From: Oopsacas minuta
Lineage: Eukaryota > Porifera > Hexactinellida > Lyssacinosida > Leucopsacidae
Assembly (NCBI GenBank): GCA_024704765.1
Contig: JAKMXF010000297.1
Location: 473,285 to 537,284, forward strand
Length of the DNA stretch: 64,000 nucleotides
Reading direction: 5' to 3'
Below are positions 50,198 through 60,941 of the stretch, one piece after another. Numbering within the stretch: the stretch's first letter is position 1; each line of letters begins with the position of its first letter. The position numbers and the translations under genes were made by a program. The notes below the pieces were generated by a model. The model had not been told where the DNA came from. It searched no databases and worked only from the letters and a program-made list of their open reading frames with translations.

Positions 50198-50466
50198 TAA
50201 TGTGACACTATATTACGTGCGTGCTTCGCTTGTTATAAATACATAGTTAAGCGACATCTCAGATTGAGAAATTCTAATTCAATATAGCATACCATAAATC
50301 CTTTCTTTGAAAACGAACAAATAGAGAAACAGACATACATACAAACAACAATTGCAAATTTAATCATATAGATTTACTAGCGCGGTTCGCTTGTTTGCGG
50401 TGTGTGGCTTGCGTACACTCTGTGCTCGCAAGGAACTCGACACTCGAATTGAGCAAAGTATATAAG

Positions 50467-50798
50467 CAGTGTTCTCGCTAGGCCTTTTTGGGGGGCTCAG
50501 CCACCCCTTATTGTGATTATGCACCCCCCTATCGTGCCTAAATAGACATAGTGTACCCCTCTATCGTGCCTAAATAGACATAGTGTACCCCTCTATCGTG
50601 CCTAAATAGACATAGTGTACCCCTCTATCGTGCCTAAATAGACATAGTGTACCCCTCTATCGTGTATAAACAATGTTATATATTCACCCAAAAAACGGGC
50701 CATCATCTTCTTTTTCCTTAAGGGTGTATTTTTACGCGTATTGTGCACAGAGTGTGTACGGTGCACCCCCCTATTACATAATCCTGACGAGAACACTG
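50467..50798. mobile_element. 332-bp hAT-like MITE with exact 8-bp target duplication
   Basis: Starts CAGTGTTCTCGCTAGG and ends TCCTGACGAGAACACTG. Target TATATAAG is present at 50459-50466 and 50799-50806. Its interior carries a 32-bp minisatellite. Confidence 0.94.
50527..50665 (+). repeat. 32-bp minisatellite inside the MITE
   Basis: Four full copies and one partial of a unit that begins CCTCTATCGTGCCTAAATAG and ends ACATAGTGTACC. The copies are almost identical, so amplification is recent. Confidence 0.93.
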
Positions 50799-51235
50799 TA
50801 TATAAGTAGCAACATATTCACAATACGTTGGTGATAAATTCATATTGGTAACCTAAAAAACAACAAATATTCACAATGCTCAGTTGAAAATATCAAATTC
50901 AGATTCAGCGTACTTAAAACGTGCTTGATGACGCCTATATGTCTGTGAGAGCAAGTCTCTAAGTATATTTATGGATTTCAACTACGTATTTGTTTACTTA
51001 TATTCATAAAACAACAATAAATTTACATATGATTAATCTGAAAGTGTAAAAATCGGAATCAGCATACTGGATTACCCCAATGTAATTGTGTACTTTTTCC
51101 TATATCGTCAGCAGAAGGATATGTTATTCCCTTTATTATATACGCAGATCATCTTCCCCTATCATGAGAATACAAAGTGGACAAACAAACAAACATCCAA
51201 CAATTATTGAGTTTAAATAATATAGATATTAACTC

Positions 51236-53739
51236 CAATGAGAAGATTATTCTTAATGTGTATCAATAGGATGTGACCAGGTATTATGTCAGGATTTCTC
51301 TCAATATCAAGATCTTCGGGTTACTGAAATTATCAATATAACACTTGATTATCTTGAGTATATAAGGGACGCCGGGAAATTTCTTTTTTCTTCAAATAAT
51401 CACTATATCCGATATCATTATAAACGATGTATACGTAGTCTATTAAGCAAATTTGGTTCTTTATGTAAATATAATAATACAAATCTGCAGAATAGACTAA
51501 AGGTTTCCGTCAGTTTTATAAATTGCATCCGGTGAGATCAGTCGAGTGCTTAATATTCTACGAAATATAATGAAGCAATCTGAGCAAGCTTCATTATGAA
51601 TCAGGTGGAAAGTAGAGCCCTCTTCAGCGCTTAATGCTTTGCATTCAAAATGTATATAGAAATAGATGCACCCATAGATTTCTAAGGCATTAAAAGTTCT
51701 GTATTGAGCTTAGGAGAAATACAAGAATATATGAAACATTAGGTTTCACTAAATATAAAAATAGCTTGAGATCTTAGCATTTTCATACATTCATAATAAT
51801 TATTACAATATTGCTCTAAGCTAAATATCAGCAAAATTGATGATATATTATTGCCTTCATAAATTTGATGACCTGAAAATGGGCTCATCAAAACTATAAT
51901 TGAAGAGTTCATTCAAACGTAAATCAATAAGCATCATATATATATTTACAGTCTAATTCGTTCAATAGGGCCACCGATTAACAGATCAGGTGTTGGGGAT
52001 AGAATGACAATTATGTTAATCTCCATCTAATCGGGTGGATCGCTTAATTCCGCTAAACTAGGACCATGGTATACTAATACACCTGTATATCTAGGAAAAT
52101 AATTAGTTTCAGAAGAGACGTACCACTTATTAATTGCATTGGACATTCTTGGTATATCCAGATAGAAGAAGTACAACCAGTCCAACGGTCATACTCAATT
52201 TCGTTAATATAAAGTAGGCCCTGTGAGACATCCTTGGACAAATTATAGCAAAATTTTTCAAAGGTATGAACGAAGCAGGTTGGGCTCGTACATAATCGAG
52301 GGGGCAAACCACTGCCCCTGGGTTTACCAGTGCCTATTCCGCTATGCAATGGCACATTAATTCAGGGGTGATATATCCCCGACTAGTGTTGACCAAAGAG
52401 CGCCAGTTTCACGCTCCCACTCTAGCTTTCTGATAATTCTAGCGCTGCCCCTCCCTCTCGCTATTGTTTCCCAATAATCTTATCGCCTCAGCACATTCAT
52501 ATTCGTGCTAACTTGTTTAATACGTCTTTCGATGTAGACGTATTACGTATTATACGTATTATACGTATTTATAATACGTATAATATTTACAATTTTTGGT
52601 GACGTAATTTCTATCGGGCTGATTTCTGCACTAGATATTTTGCATCAACAGTAATTCTCGAATTGTTAATGAGAAATCTCAGCATAGTTGACCAAATTAT
52701 ATAATACTTGATAATTATGTGACTTACAAGCCTAACAATGTCAAAATCTGATATTTCGAGGTTAACCTAGACGTATAATGCATTCAAATAGATTACGTAT
52801 TATACAACTTAGTATTCATATTTGTACATACGTACAGTGGAATCCCGCTTAATTAACGTCCACCCTGATATTGAGACCACTTTTCAAGTCCCGCTCAACT
52901 ACTCATTGCCATTAGTTTAATTAAAATCAGAATTACGGCTATCGTTCAGGAACGAAACCCTATTTTCAACCCTAGGATATTTTAGTTTATAATAATTGTG
53001 TATTCTTAGCACAAGAATTTATAAACATGTAGCTATGGGAATAAATAGGTACTAGCGAGTTCACAATTAGGCAATTTTCATTATTGCAAAGAAGTGAAAG
53101 GGGAATTCAATGCCAATTCAAATAGCAATTTCACCACCGTCACCCAATTTGTCTGAAAATTACTGTAAAGCAAGCTACTAACATGTCTTTACTTCTGTGA
53201 AAATTAAGAACGCTCTTGTTGTTTCTGATTTTGACATGTCAAATTTCTAATATTTTGCTGTTTGACCAAAATGTTGAAATAACCATCTCACGTTAAACTC
53301 GAATAATTCTTTTTGTAATATTCTGTAAACTGCTTTGTAAATTGCTATACAGAAAACTCCCGTTGTGACGAAGTTATTTGTTACCCCCTTTAGGCCAAAA
53401 GCTATTGAATTTCAGCCACGAAGTCCACTGATAACAACCCCAGTGGAACAAATTTGACACAACTTGATATCTTATTGTAAAATATAAGGCTCCAAGTATT
53501 GTGAATAAATATTATCACCAACCTCTAAATTAAATGAATTACTAATATGTGGTTTCCACTGTATTACCATAATGGGCTATGTATCATGTTATTCATGCAT
53601 ACACGGCCATGATGTATGATATTACTTATCAATCGAAACAATTAATATATATTCATATGAAAAATAAAATACACTAAAAATTTGGATATAAAATATAAAG
53701 AGCGTAGGTTAAGGTTTAGGATTAGTTAATTCTAAATAG
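51236..53739. other. intergenic region with short repeats
   Basis: Contains pogo-type termini (CAGTCTAATTCGTTCAATAG at 51949, CAGTGGAATCCCGCTTAATT at 52835), a TACGTATTA palindromic tract at 52536-52590 and AT-rich sequence. No supported gene. Confidence 0.5.
52530..52592. repeat. palindromic TACGTATTA microsatellite
   Basis: Repeated TACGTATTA/TATACGTATTA units that turn into the inverse ATAATACGTATA, forming a self-complementary tract of about 55 bp. Confidence 0.8.
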
Positions 53740-54574
53740 TTACAAAAATGTGAGGGGAATATTACTTAGATCTTTATTGTTGGAATATTCGTTCACAAAT
53801 TCTTTCTCGTATTTAGTCCTATTCTGTATTCCAACTGTTTGGAAAGCTAGAGGGGGTGTGAGTACACCGAACGAGATGTCGTTTTTACGTTTCTTTTGAA
53901 TAGTAGTACTCATCATTGCACTTGGATCTGGACCCATTTCATATGTTTCTAAATAGTACTGTCTGATAAGAAACGTGTTTGGATCAATAAGACAATGGTT
54001 GAGGAGGTAGGTAAAGGCTTTTGGATGTTGACAGCTCGGATTGTCAGCTGTATTTATATACTGGAAATAGTACGCTAGCTCCTCATTAGTCAGCTTGTGG
54101 AAGGTATCACAATCTGTTTCAGACCCAGAACTAGATTCCAATCCTCCTGATTTGAATTTGTGTTTGGTGTTTTGTTTTGTCTTTTTCTTTACAGGTCGGC
54201 GTGTCAGCTGCGTGTAATAATCATTTTCATCACAGACTATAGTATATTCAGATGGTCGTGTAATCAATACAATATTCTCATCCTCGTATGACACGACTGA
54301 ATCATTGTCACTATTGTACTGGGTACAGAATAGTTTATGTTTCATGAGTTCTATCTCTGAAGCATAGTCAGACTCGATTTCTTTATGGAAAGTCTCATCC
54401 GCTTCCACTAAGCTGCCACTGTAGAAGAGAATTTAATTAATTACAAAATTAAGATATTCTGGTCCAGCATTTCAGAGCACAAATCGTATCTTTTCAACTT
54501 AATCTAAGTGGAGTCAGCTAAGTGACTTACCTTCTGAGTAGACTGGTATTCTCATTCACAAAGGATGCTGTCAT
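53740..54574 (-). CDS. uncharacterised acidic protein, 2 exons
   Basis: Exon 1 is 54531-54574 (MTASFVNENTSLLR) and exon 2 is 53740-54418. They join in phase and give 240 residues. The N-terminal half is acidic with a basic stretch (RRPVKKKTKQNTKHKFK) that could be a nuclear localisation signal, followed by a Ser/Glu cluster (SSSGSETDCD). The C-terminal half has helical, hydrophobic content (LTNEELAYYFQYINTADN, FTYLLNHCLIDPNTFLIRQY) and may form a small folded domain. I do not recognise a family. Good splice sites and codon structure support a real gene. Confidence 0.65.
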
Positions 54575-57308
54575 GTACTTTCAAGCATATAGCAATAATC
54601 TACTTGTTTGTGGCTTCTGATTCATTTAGTTACCCTGAAAGACAATTTATGCTCTGAGAATGCTAGATAAGCATAATACTAACTTAGTGCACAGCTGTGA
54701 TCAATTGTGATCTAGATGGTGGAATTATTGACGGAGATGGGCTAGTAGTTAATAATCCAGGGTAAAACCTTATCTTTTAGATATCATACCAAATATTGGC
54801 TCACCTTTCCAACTTTCCGCGATAAAATGCCAGTCGAGCGTTACTAATACGTATATCGAAAGTGATATCAGTAATTAACGTTAATTAATTGGAAAAATGA
54901 GACTGAAGTGGAAAGAAAGTGGAATTAGATAACTAATATGTTAGAAATAACATACTTAGCCTATGAAAATGAAGAGCCAATTCATTCATTTCATTGGAAT
55001 AGATTTGGTTCAAAAGGATTAAAAAGAGTTTGTAATTGTTCGATGGCTCTCTTTAATTAGTAGAATGATTTGTCAAGTAGCCCATGGTCAAGTAAAATAA
55101 AGAGCTGTCATATTCGTAGTTGATCTATATTCCCATAGAATCAAATACAAAATTTGGTAGACCATACAAATCCCTTTCAAACATATTGGGGAATTTGTTT
55201 AACTATGTAGGTCAACTCTACGCTACACAAGTAGACGGTCTACAAATAAGTTTATTATAAAATAAATAATAACTGAATATGAAGCATATTTAGAAATACG
55301 TATACAGGTAAAAAAATTGGAAATTTAGAATATACAAAGTTAGAAAACTAACAAATAAATAATTTAGCATAAATAAATAAAATCGTATTGTTTATCATAA
55401 TAATTGGCATAAATTTATGGAATTTTCAGCTACCTTTTCCTGGGTTCTCTCCCCTTCTTGTGGGATCGGTAAGCTGGTAGGTTGTAGAGCTAAATAGTAT
55501 ATAAAATTATCATAAGATCATATAAATATGCAAGGATGTAAACAATTGAAATTTCAATCACATGAGTAGCCAGCCATTCATATGAGATATCTAGCAACAT
55601 TTGAATTACAAAATTAGCTAATTTAGCTGAGCCAACACTTGCTACTCAAGTAAGAAGAAACATGAATCAAGAGCGGCGGAAGTTGTTAAATATCAGTCAG
55701 GCCTTGGCTTAATCCTCTGTAAAGTTGTTAGGTCACTTTACAAAAGATTAAGCCAACAATAGAACATGCCATGTCAAAAAGTGGTCAGGTCATGTGTCAT
55801 ATAACCTAGTACACATAACATACAGGTTGAATATTAGTGATTCCAACATTCGCAGTTGGTCATATTGAAATCGCTTCATTAACGCCTTACAACAAAAACA
55901 TTCCTTATACAGAAGACCCTCGCTAATGCGTACAACCATGTACCAAATTACCAATGAAATAATAAATTTAATTGGTATATGGAATAGGGCTGTATGGATA
56001 GCGTCGGATTAGTGAATAGCAGTTATAACTGACAAATACAGGATCTAGGTCTAGTCTAGGTACATATATAAAAAGTTGTATAAACGAAGAGATTGCCTAC
56101 ATTTTCATTACACAGTATAATAGACATTAGGACAAAAAATTATCACTATATCTAACAAATTTTGTGTGGGACCAGTGGGGTATAATGTAGACGGAGATAA
56201 GTATCAACGAACACAAAAGTATCACTAAATCTATTATCACTATATCTATTATATACTGTAATCTAATTCTCGAAAAGTAGCTGAAGATTTTCCTATATGA
56301 GTTTGCCATTTTAGCATGAAAATAGGGTCAATTCAAAAATTTGAAAAGTCTTTCAGAAATTCGACCCATATTAATGAATTGGTACCAATTCCAAAATAAA
56401 GCACTAATGGACAGATTTCAGCCTTCAACACTTATAGGACAAATTTCAACCTATTTGTACTTTGTAGGAAAAAATTTCAACGTCCAAACACTAACAGGAG
56501 AATTCCATAGGCAAATTCAGCTTTCTCTTACAAAGCATTCAATACCCAATGGTATAAGTATGAGCTAACGAAGTCTATTAGTATAACCAGTATCAGTATG
56601 TTACATATGAAATCCAGTGTATGGCTTTCTTAGGCTCTTGTCTATATATTTTCTTTCAGATATAAGTATGGTATCTTTCCTATAAAAAGTAAATAGTTTG
56701 GCTACCTAAAATGGGAATAATAGAAAGTGTACATTATGGAATTGATGAGTGTTGATACAAGTATTTAAGCTTAGTAAAATTATTGAAAAGAGTACAGTGT
56801 TTGGTAACTAAAACTATTATTAACAATAATAATTGTCGCAATGAGATCTTCGGAATTCAGTTTGTTGTTGATGAAGTAATATTCTTAAAATCCATAGAAT
56901 GGGTCTGATAAAGTGTTTGTAGTATTAGAGTTTAAATTATTGCGGAAACAATATTTCCTTAAAGTAGTTAAGTAGTATATTCGCAGGCCAATTGATATCG
57001 TATAATTGATTCTCATTAGATCGGATTCAATATATTTTTCTTATGCAAAGTATATAATTTTAAAACTGTATATGTTTGCCTCGATATATGAACAACGCAA
57101 TGGCCAGTGCAGTGCTACCTTATTTGGGTCTACTGCTGAGGGTTACTTGGAAATATTGTGGCCTAAGGGAGGCCACAGAAATAGATGATGTATAGAGTTT
57201 ATTCCCCTAAGGTTAGGAAACACTGACATAATCATTAATTGGTTAAATGTATATTATACTCAATACTTATAATCAGTATTTTCAAGTAGGAATCATCCAT
57301 ACAATCAT
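54575..57308. other. intergenic region, no gene supported
   Basis: AT-rich. At 55910-56020 there is a degraded pogo-type element (ACCCTCGCTAATGCGTACA). At about 55690-55750 there is a short imperfect inverted repeat around GGCTTAATC and GATTAAGCC. The small open frame at 56341-56568 has no domain or splice context. Confidence 0.5.
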
Positions 57309-57881
57309 ATGGCACACAGAGCAGAGAAATCTGGAATAGCTGCAGACCTTCAACAGACCAGATCTGCAAAATATCCAAGTGAAGCTGAGAAAGAATCTAT
57401 AAAGTGGATGGAGAGTATTCTAAACGAGAAGAAGAGGGGTACTTTCCAAGAATGGCTAAAGGACGGCTCAACATTATGTCGGTTAATTAACAAGATATAT
57501 CCGAGCACTGTGTCACAAGATCACTGCAAACCTACCGCATCAGGATTAGTATTCAAACAGTATGACAATATAAACCACTTCCTTAAGGGCTGCAAAGAAC
57601 ATGGAGTGTCAGAGAAAGACTTATTTGTAACTCTAGATCTGCACGAAGGGAATGACATGGCCCAAGTTATTGCAACTCTCTACGCGCTAGATAGAAAGGC
57701 TCAAAAGAGCGGACGTAGGCTGCCAGTCCTCTCACCGAAAGAGGCGGAAGGGAAGGTGAGGGATTTCTCAAAACAGCAAATAGCAGATTCCAGCAAAGTA
57801 ATTTCTCTCCAGATGGGTACCAATGCAGGGGCAAGTCAAGCTGGGATGGTATCTCCAGGAACAAGGAGACAAATTAAATAA
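57309..57881 (+). CDS. transgelin/calponin-family actin-binding protein
   Basis: Intronless, 190 residues, close to transgelin (about 200). A single calponin-homology domain covers about 25-135 (FQEWLKDGSTLCRLINKI, ENINHFLKGC-type core as YDNINHFLKGCKEHG, and FVTLDLHEGNDMAQVIATLY). One calponin-like repeat follows at 164-189 (ISLQMGTNAGASQAG, then GTRRQI), a near-consensus copy of the actin-binding CLIK motif. It should bundle or stabilise actin filaments in the cytoplasm. A paralogue lies 1.2 kb downstream. Confidence 0.95.
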   Translation: MAHRAEKSGIAADLQQTRSAKYPSEAEKESIKWMESILNEKKRGTFQEWLKDGSTLCRLINKIYPSTVSQDHCKPTASGLVFKQYDNINHFLKGCKEHGVSEKDLFVTLDLHEGNDMAQVIATLYALDRKAQKSGRRLPVLSPKEAEGKVRDFSKQQIADSSKVISLQMGTNAGASQAGMVSPGTRRQIK

Positions 57882-59071
57882 TCCGATGCTCAAAACTGCC
57901 CTTACTTATTTTCCCATATAATTCACTGTTATCTTAGCTAATGTGTGATGTGACATGTATATGTTTATTATATGATTGAAAGGTAAATTCGCCCTATGTG
58001 AGTACAGTAGATCCGTAATTTCTTACTAACGATTTTGAATTTCGTTATATTTAAGTTGAAAAGAAATATAAAGAAAATCTGTTTCGACTGTAGCTATCAA
58101 AGTACAGTATTTCCCTGAATAAGTGACCAGTAGGAACATATGCTCCTGTTCACACCTTTAGAGATTAAGACATGAAATTTGTCATGCATACCCGTAGTGA
58201 CATCTAGTTGTGCACCTGGCATTTGAAAATTTGTATGGTAGAGATTAGGTTTCAACATGTTATCAGGGCCTCATCAGACATATAGGGGTAATCAAGCTGA
58301 ATCCGGATTTCTTATATGTAAATATATTTGCTGATTTATGATGATAAAGTAATCAAATAAAAGTAATCAAATAATCAAAATCTCTTAATATTGGTAGAGA
58401 CTTTCTCTCGACAGACATATAGAGGTAACAAAGTACGCTGAATCCGTTGGCCTAAGGAAAATTATGTTGGCACAGACGGTGATTTAAGATTTTTTCATAT
58501 AAATAATTTAGAATTTTGAAAATACAAATGATTTTGGGAAACTAATTATCCTAATTTGTCACATAATCATATGACGAGTAAATTTCATCAAAAAAAGAAT
58601 TTTTCTAGAGGGTAGTGATAATGTCTTTATTCACAAGTTTTGGAGCATTTTCTAGCCCCAGACGCTTATTAATGGAAATAGAGAAAGCATTTTAGTTAGA
58701 AGTGTCATATACTATGAAAGAGTTCCGAGGGGGTAACAATTTGAAATAATTACATCAAGGAAATATAAGGTCATACAAATATGCATTGCTCATCATTAGA
58801 TATATTCTAATGATCTGGTTGGAGAGTTATGGCAATGCGTTTAGATAGGTCCGCCCAATAAAACTAATACAGCTTATCAGAAAAAAGACTACATTATGGA
58901 AACGAGGAGAGTTTGAGGGTTGTCAGCAAAAATATTAGAGCTAAGATCATTCTGTGAAGGTGAAGTCGAAAATAATGGACCACAAAATATGTCTCAAATA
59001 CATAGTATAAATATGCAAAAAACAGTAAAAATGGATAAGTATATTATCAGAAAATACACGCAATTAAATAT
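57882..59071. other. spacer between transgelin paralogues
   Basis: AT-rich, with family E repeat blocks at about 58260-58460 (GCTGAATCCGGATTTCTTAT, AAAGTACGCTGAATCCG). A pogo-type start is seen at 58005 (CAGTAGATCCGTAATTTC). No extra gene. Confidence 0.55.
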
Positions 59072-59638
59072 ATGGCATACCGAGCTCCCAAGTCAGGAAT
59101 TGCAGCAGATATTCAACGTAAGAGACAAAGTGAATATAAAGTTTCCATTGAACGCGAAGCTATCGAATGGATTGAGTGCGTAATTTGGGAACAAAAGAAC
59201 TATTCAGTCAACTTCCACGAATGGCTTCTAGACGGTTCTATTCTCTGTAAATTATTTAATTATATTGAGCCAAATCAAATACCTTCCAAACACTTTAAAC
59301 CAACTTCAGCTACCTTCAAACAGCTGGACAACATAAACATGTTTATAATGGCTTGCAAGAATTATGGGATAAAAGAGGGGGATCTGTTCGTGAGTCTGGA
59401 TCTCCATGAAGCAAATGACCTAGCTCAAGTCTTATCCAGTATCTTCTCATTGGAGAGGATGGCACATAAAAATGGTTGGATTGGGCCTCGCCTGGAAGCG
59501 AAGGAGTATGAAAAGTATGTCAAGAAAATTACAAAAAGTAGATTAGAAGAAGGGAAGAGGATAATTCCCATGCAGACAGATAAGAGATTCGCCAGTCCAG
59601 AATTGCTACTATTTGGATCAATTAATCAGTTTATTTAA
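59072..59638 (+). CDS. transgelin paralogue with eroded calponin repeat
   Basis: Intronless, 188 residues. The N-terminus MAYRAPKSGIAADIQ and the CH domain (FHEWLLDGSILCKLFNYI, LDNINMFIMACKNYG, FVSLDLHEANDLAQVLSS) align along their whole length with the upstream paralogue, so this is a tandem duplicate. The C-terminal CLIK motif is degraded: IIPMQTDKRFASPELLLFG replaces the ISLQMGTNxGASQ and GTRRQI consensus. It may have lost repeat-mediated actin binding while keeping the CH domain. AATAAA occurs at 59932. Confidence 0.93.
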   Translation: MAYRAPKSGIAADIQRKRQSEYKVSIEREAIEWIECVIWEQKNYSVNFHEWLLDGSILCKLFNYIEPNQIPSKHFKPTSATFKQLDNINMFIMACKNYGIKEGDLFVSLDLHEANDLAQVLSSIFSLERMAHKNGWIGPRLEAKEYEKYVKKITKSRLEEGKRIIPMQTDKRFASPELLLFGSINQFI

Positions 59639-60941
59639 TCAATTCAGCAGCAGAATAATCAAGCACATCATCACGCAAGCACCATTAGCCTCATCAATCA
59701 TCAGTTGAATATAAAATATTTTTGGTATCATTGATATATTTCATGTTTATATTGTCGTACGTACGTAATTGCATTGTTACATATTCATTTTCACGCTAAT
59801 AATATTATTTTGCTCGGTCTGTTTCCAATTCTAGCCCAATACTAAGTACACATTTCTAGATCCACTTCTGATGGTGTTGATCTGACACACACACACACAG
59901 CACATGATTGGTAATAATTGGTAGAATGTTCAATAAATTACAGAGGTCTGATACGATAGAATTATTATAACTTCTATAATTTTAAGCTTTTAGTATTCTC
60001 TCATTGGTAACTCATGATAATTATGAACACAGTAATGCGGGTAATCCCCCCAATAGGCCTGCGGCTCGGAAATGGCTTTAGGGTCGCGTGCAACTACAGA
60101 TGTTTCCTAAATTATCTTCTATCTAAAAACATACTTTGGGGGGACCCGGGATTTTTGGAGCCAAACACATTCTAGAAAGGAAGTTTAGAACAGTAAATTC
60201 ACAATCGGAAAGCGCGGCTCCCCAAAGCGTGGAAGCCCCAGCATATGCCTCTTTTGCCATATAGTTAAATCCGGAACTGGTCTTAACTTTGTCTTTCTCA
60301 TCGACCGAACTAATGTAATAACGACCAGATGAATAAATATTCACTCAAACCGTTGTTGACGTTTGTAGGCGTAAGCTCAATGATGCTGTAATGGAGAATT
60401 TATATGTAAAACTAAAAGCATAAAACCAGTAGACCAATACTGTCTAATGGTGTTGGAGGTAAATTACTTTCTAAAATCCGTAAATTGTGTCATAATGAGC
60501 TAATAGTGCGTTTCCCAACGTTACTTATACATTCGAAGGAATAGAGTTGATACGGATTATAAAATAAATCATTACACACGTTTACATGTTTTCCTCAAAA
60601 ATGGATATTGTTGAATATAAGGATTTTTTATGTACCCGTTACCATAAATAACTTAAAATTCATTCAGATTCTTATAATATAAATTATTTCCTACTAAGTA
60701 ATCAATTAATATAATGACTTATTCATTTCATTTCCCACAGTCCTTCCTTAACAAAGGTACATCCAATTTTAGCTGAAGTTATCTTCTACAAGTAACTATA
60801 TTGTTTGTCTATCAGAATAGTATTTGATAAGGATGTGATAATTATTCAAACTTTCATATTCTTTGAATAAGTATACAATGGAACCGGAGCAGGTAAAATA
60901 GTATATGGAGGTGAATATACAATGTCAGAAACATTGTCGGA
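59639..60941. other. intergenic region, no gene seen
   Basis: AT-rich. A GC-richer patch at about 60030-60260, with CCCCCCAATAGGCC and GGGGGGACCCGGG, may be a transposon relic. No supported gene. Confidence 0.45.

Larger units (their letters stand above)
50200..51235 (+). repeat. family E repeat, long copy interrupted by a hAT MITE
   Basis: Left part 50200-50458 and right part 50807-51235 carry family E blocks in the expected order (CTTGACAACGG-like start, GCTCGCAAGGAACTCGACAC, CAGATTCAGCGTACTTAAA, GAGAGCAAGTCTCTAAGTAT, and ACAAACAAACAAAC at the end). The interruption is the 332-bp element at 50467-50798. Confidence 0.75.

Noticed and set aside
50527-50665. Regular repeats that could suggest a CRISPR array
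   Set aside because: Direct 32-bp units with no spacers, inside a eukaryotic MITE; a minisatellite.
56341-56568. 75-codon open frame with repeated short phrases
   Set aside because: No homology recognised and composition like the flanks; no splice or polyA context.
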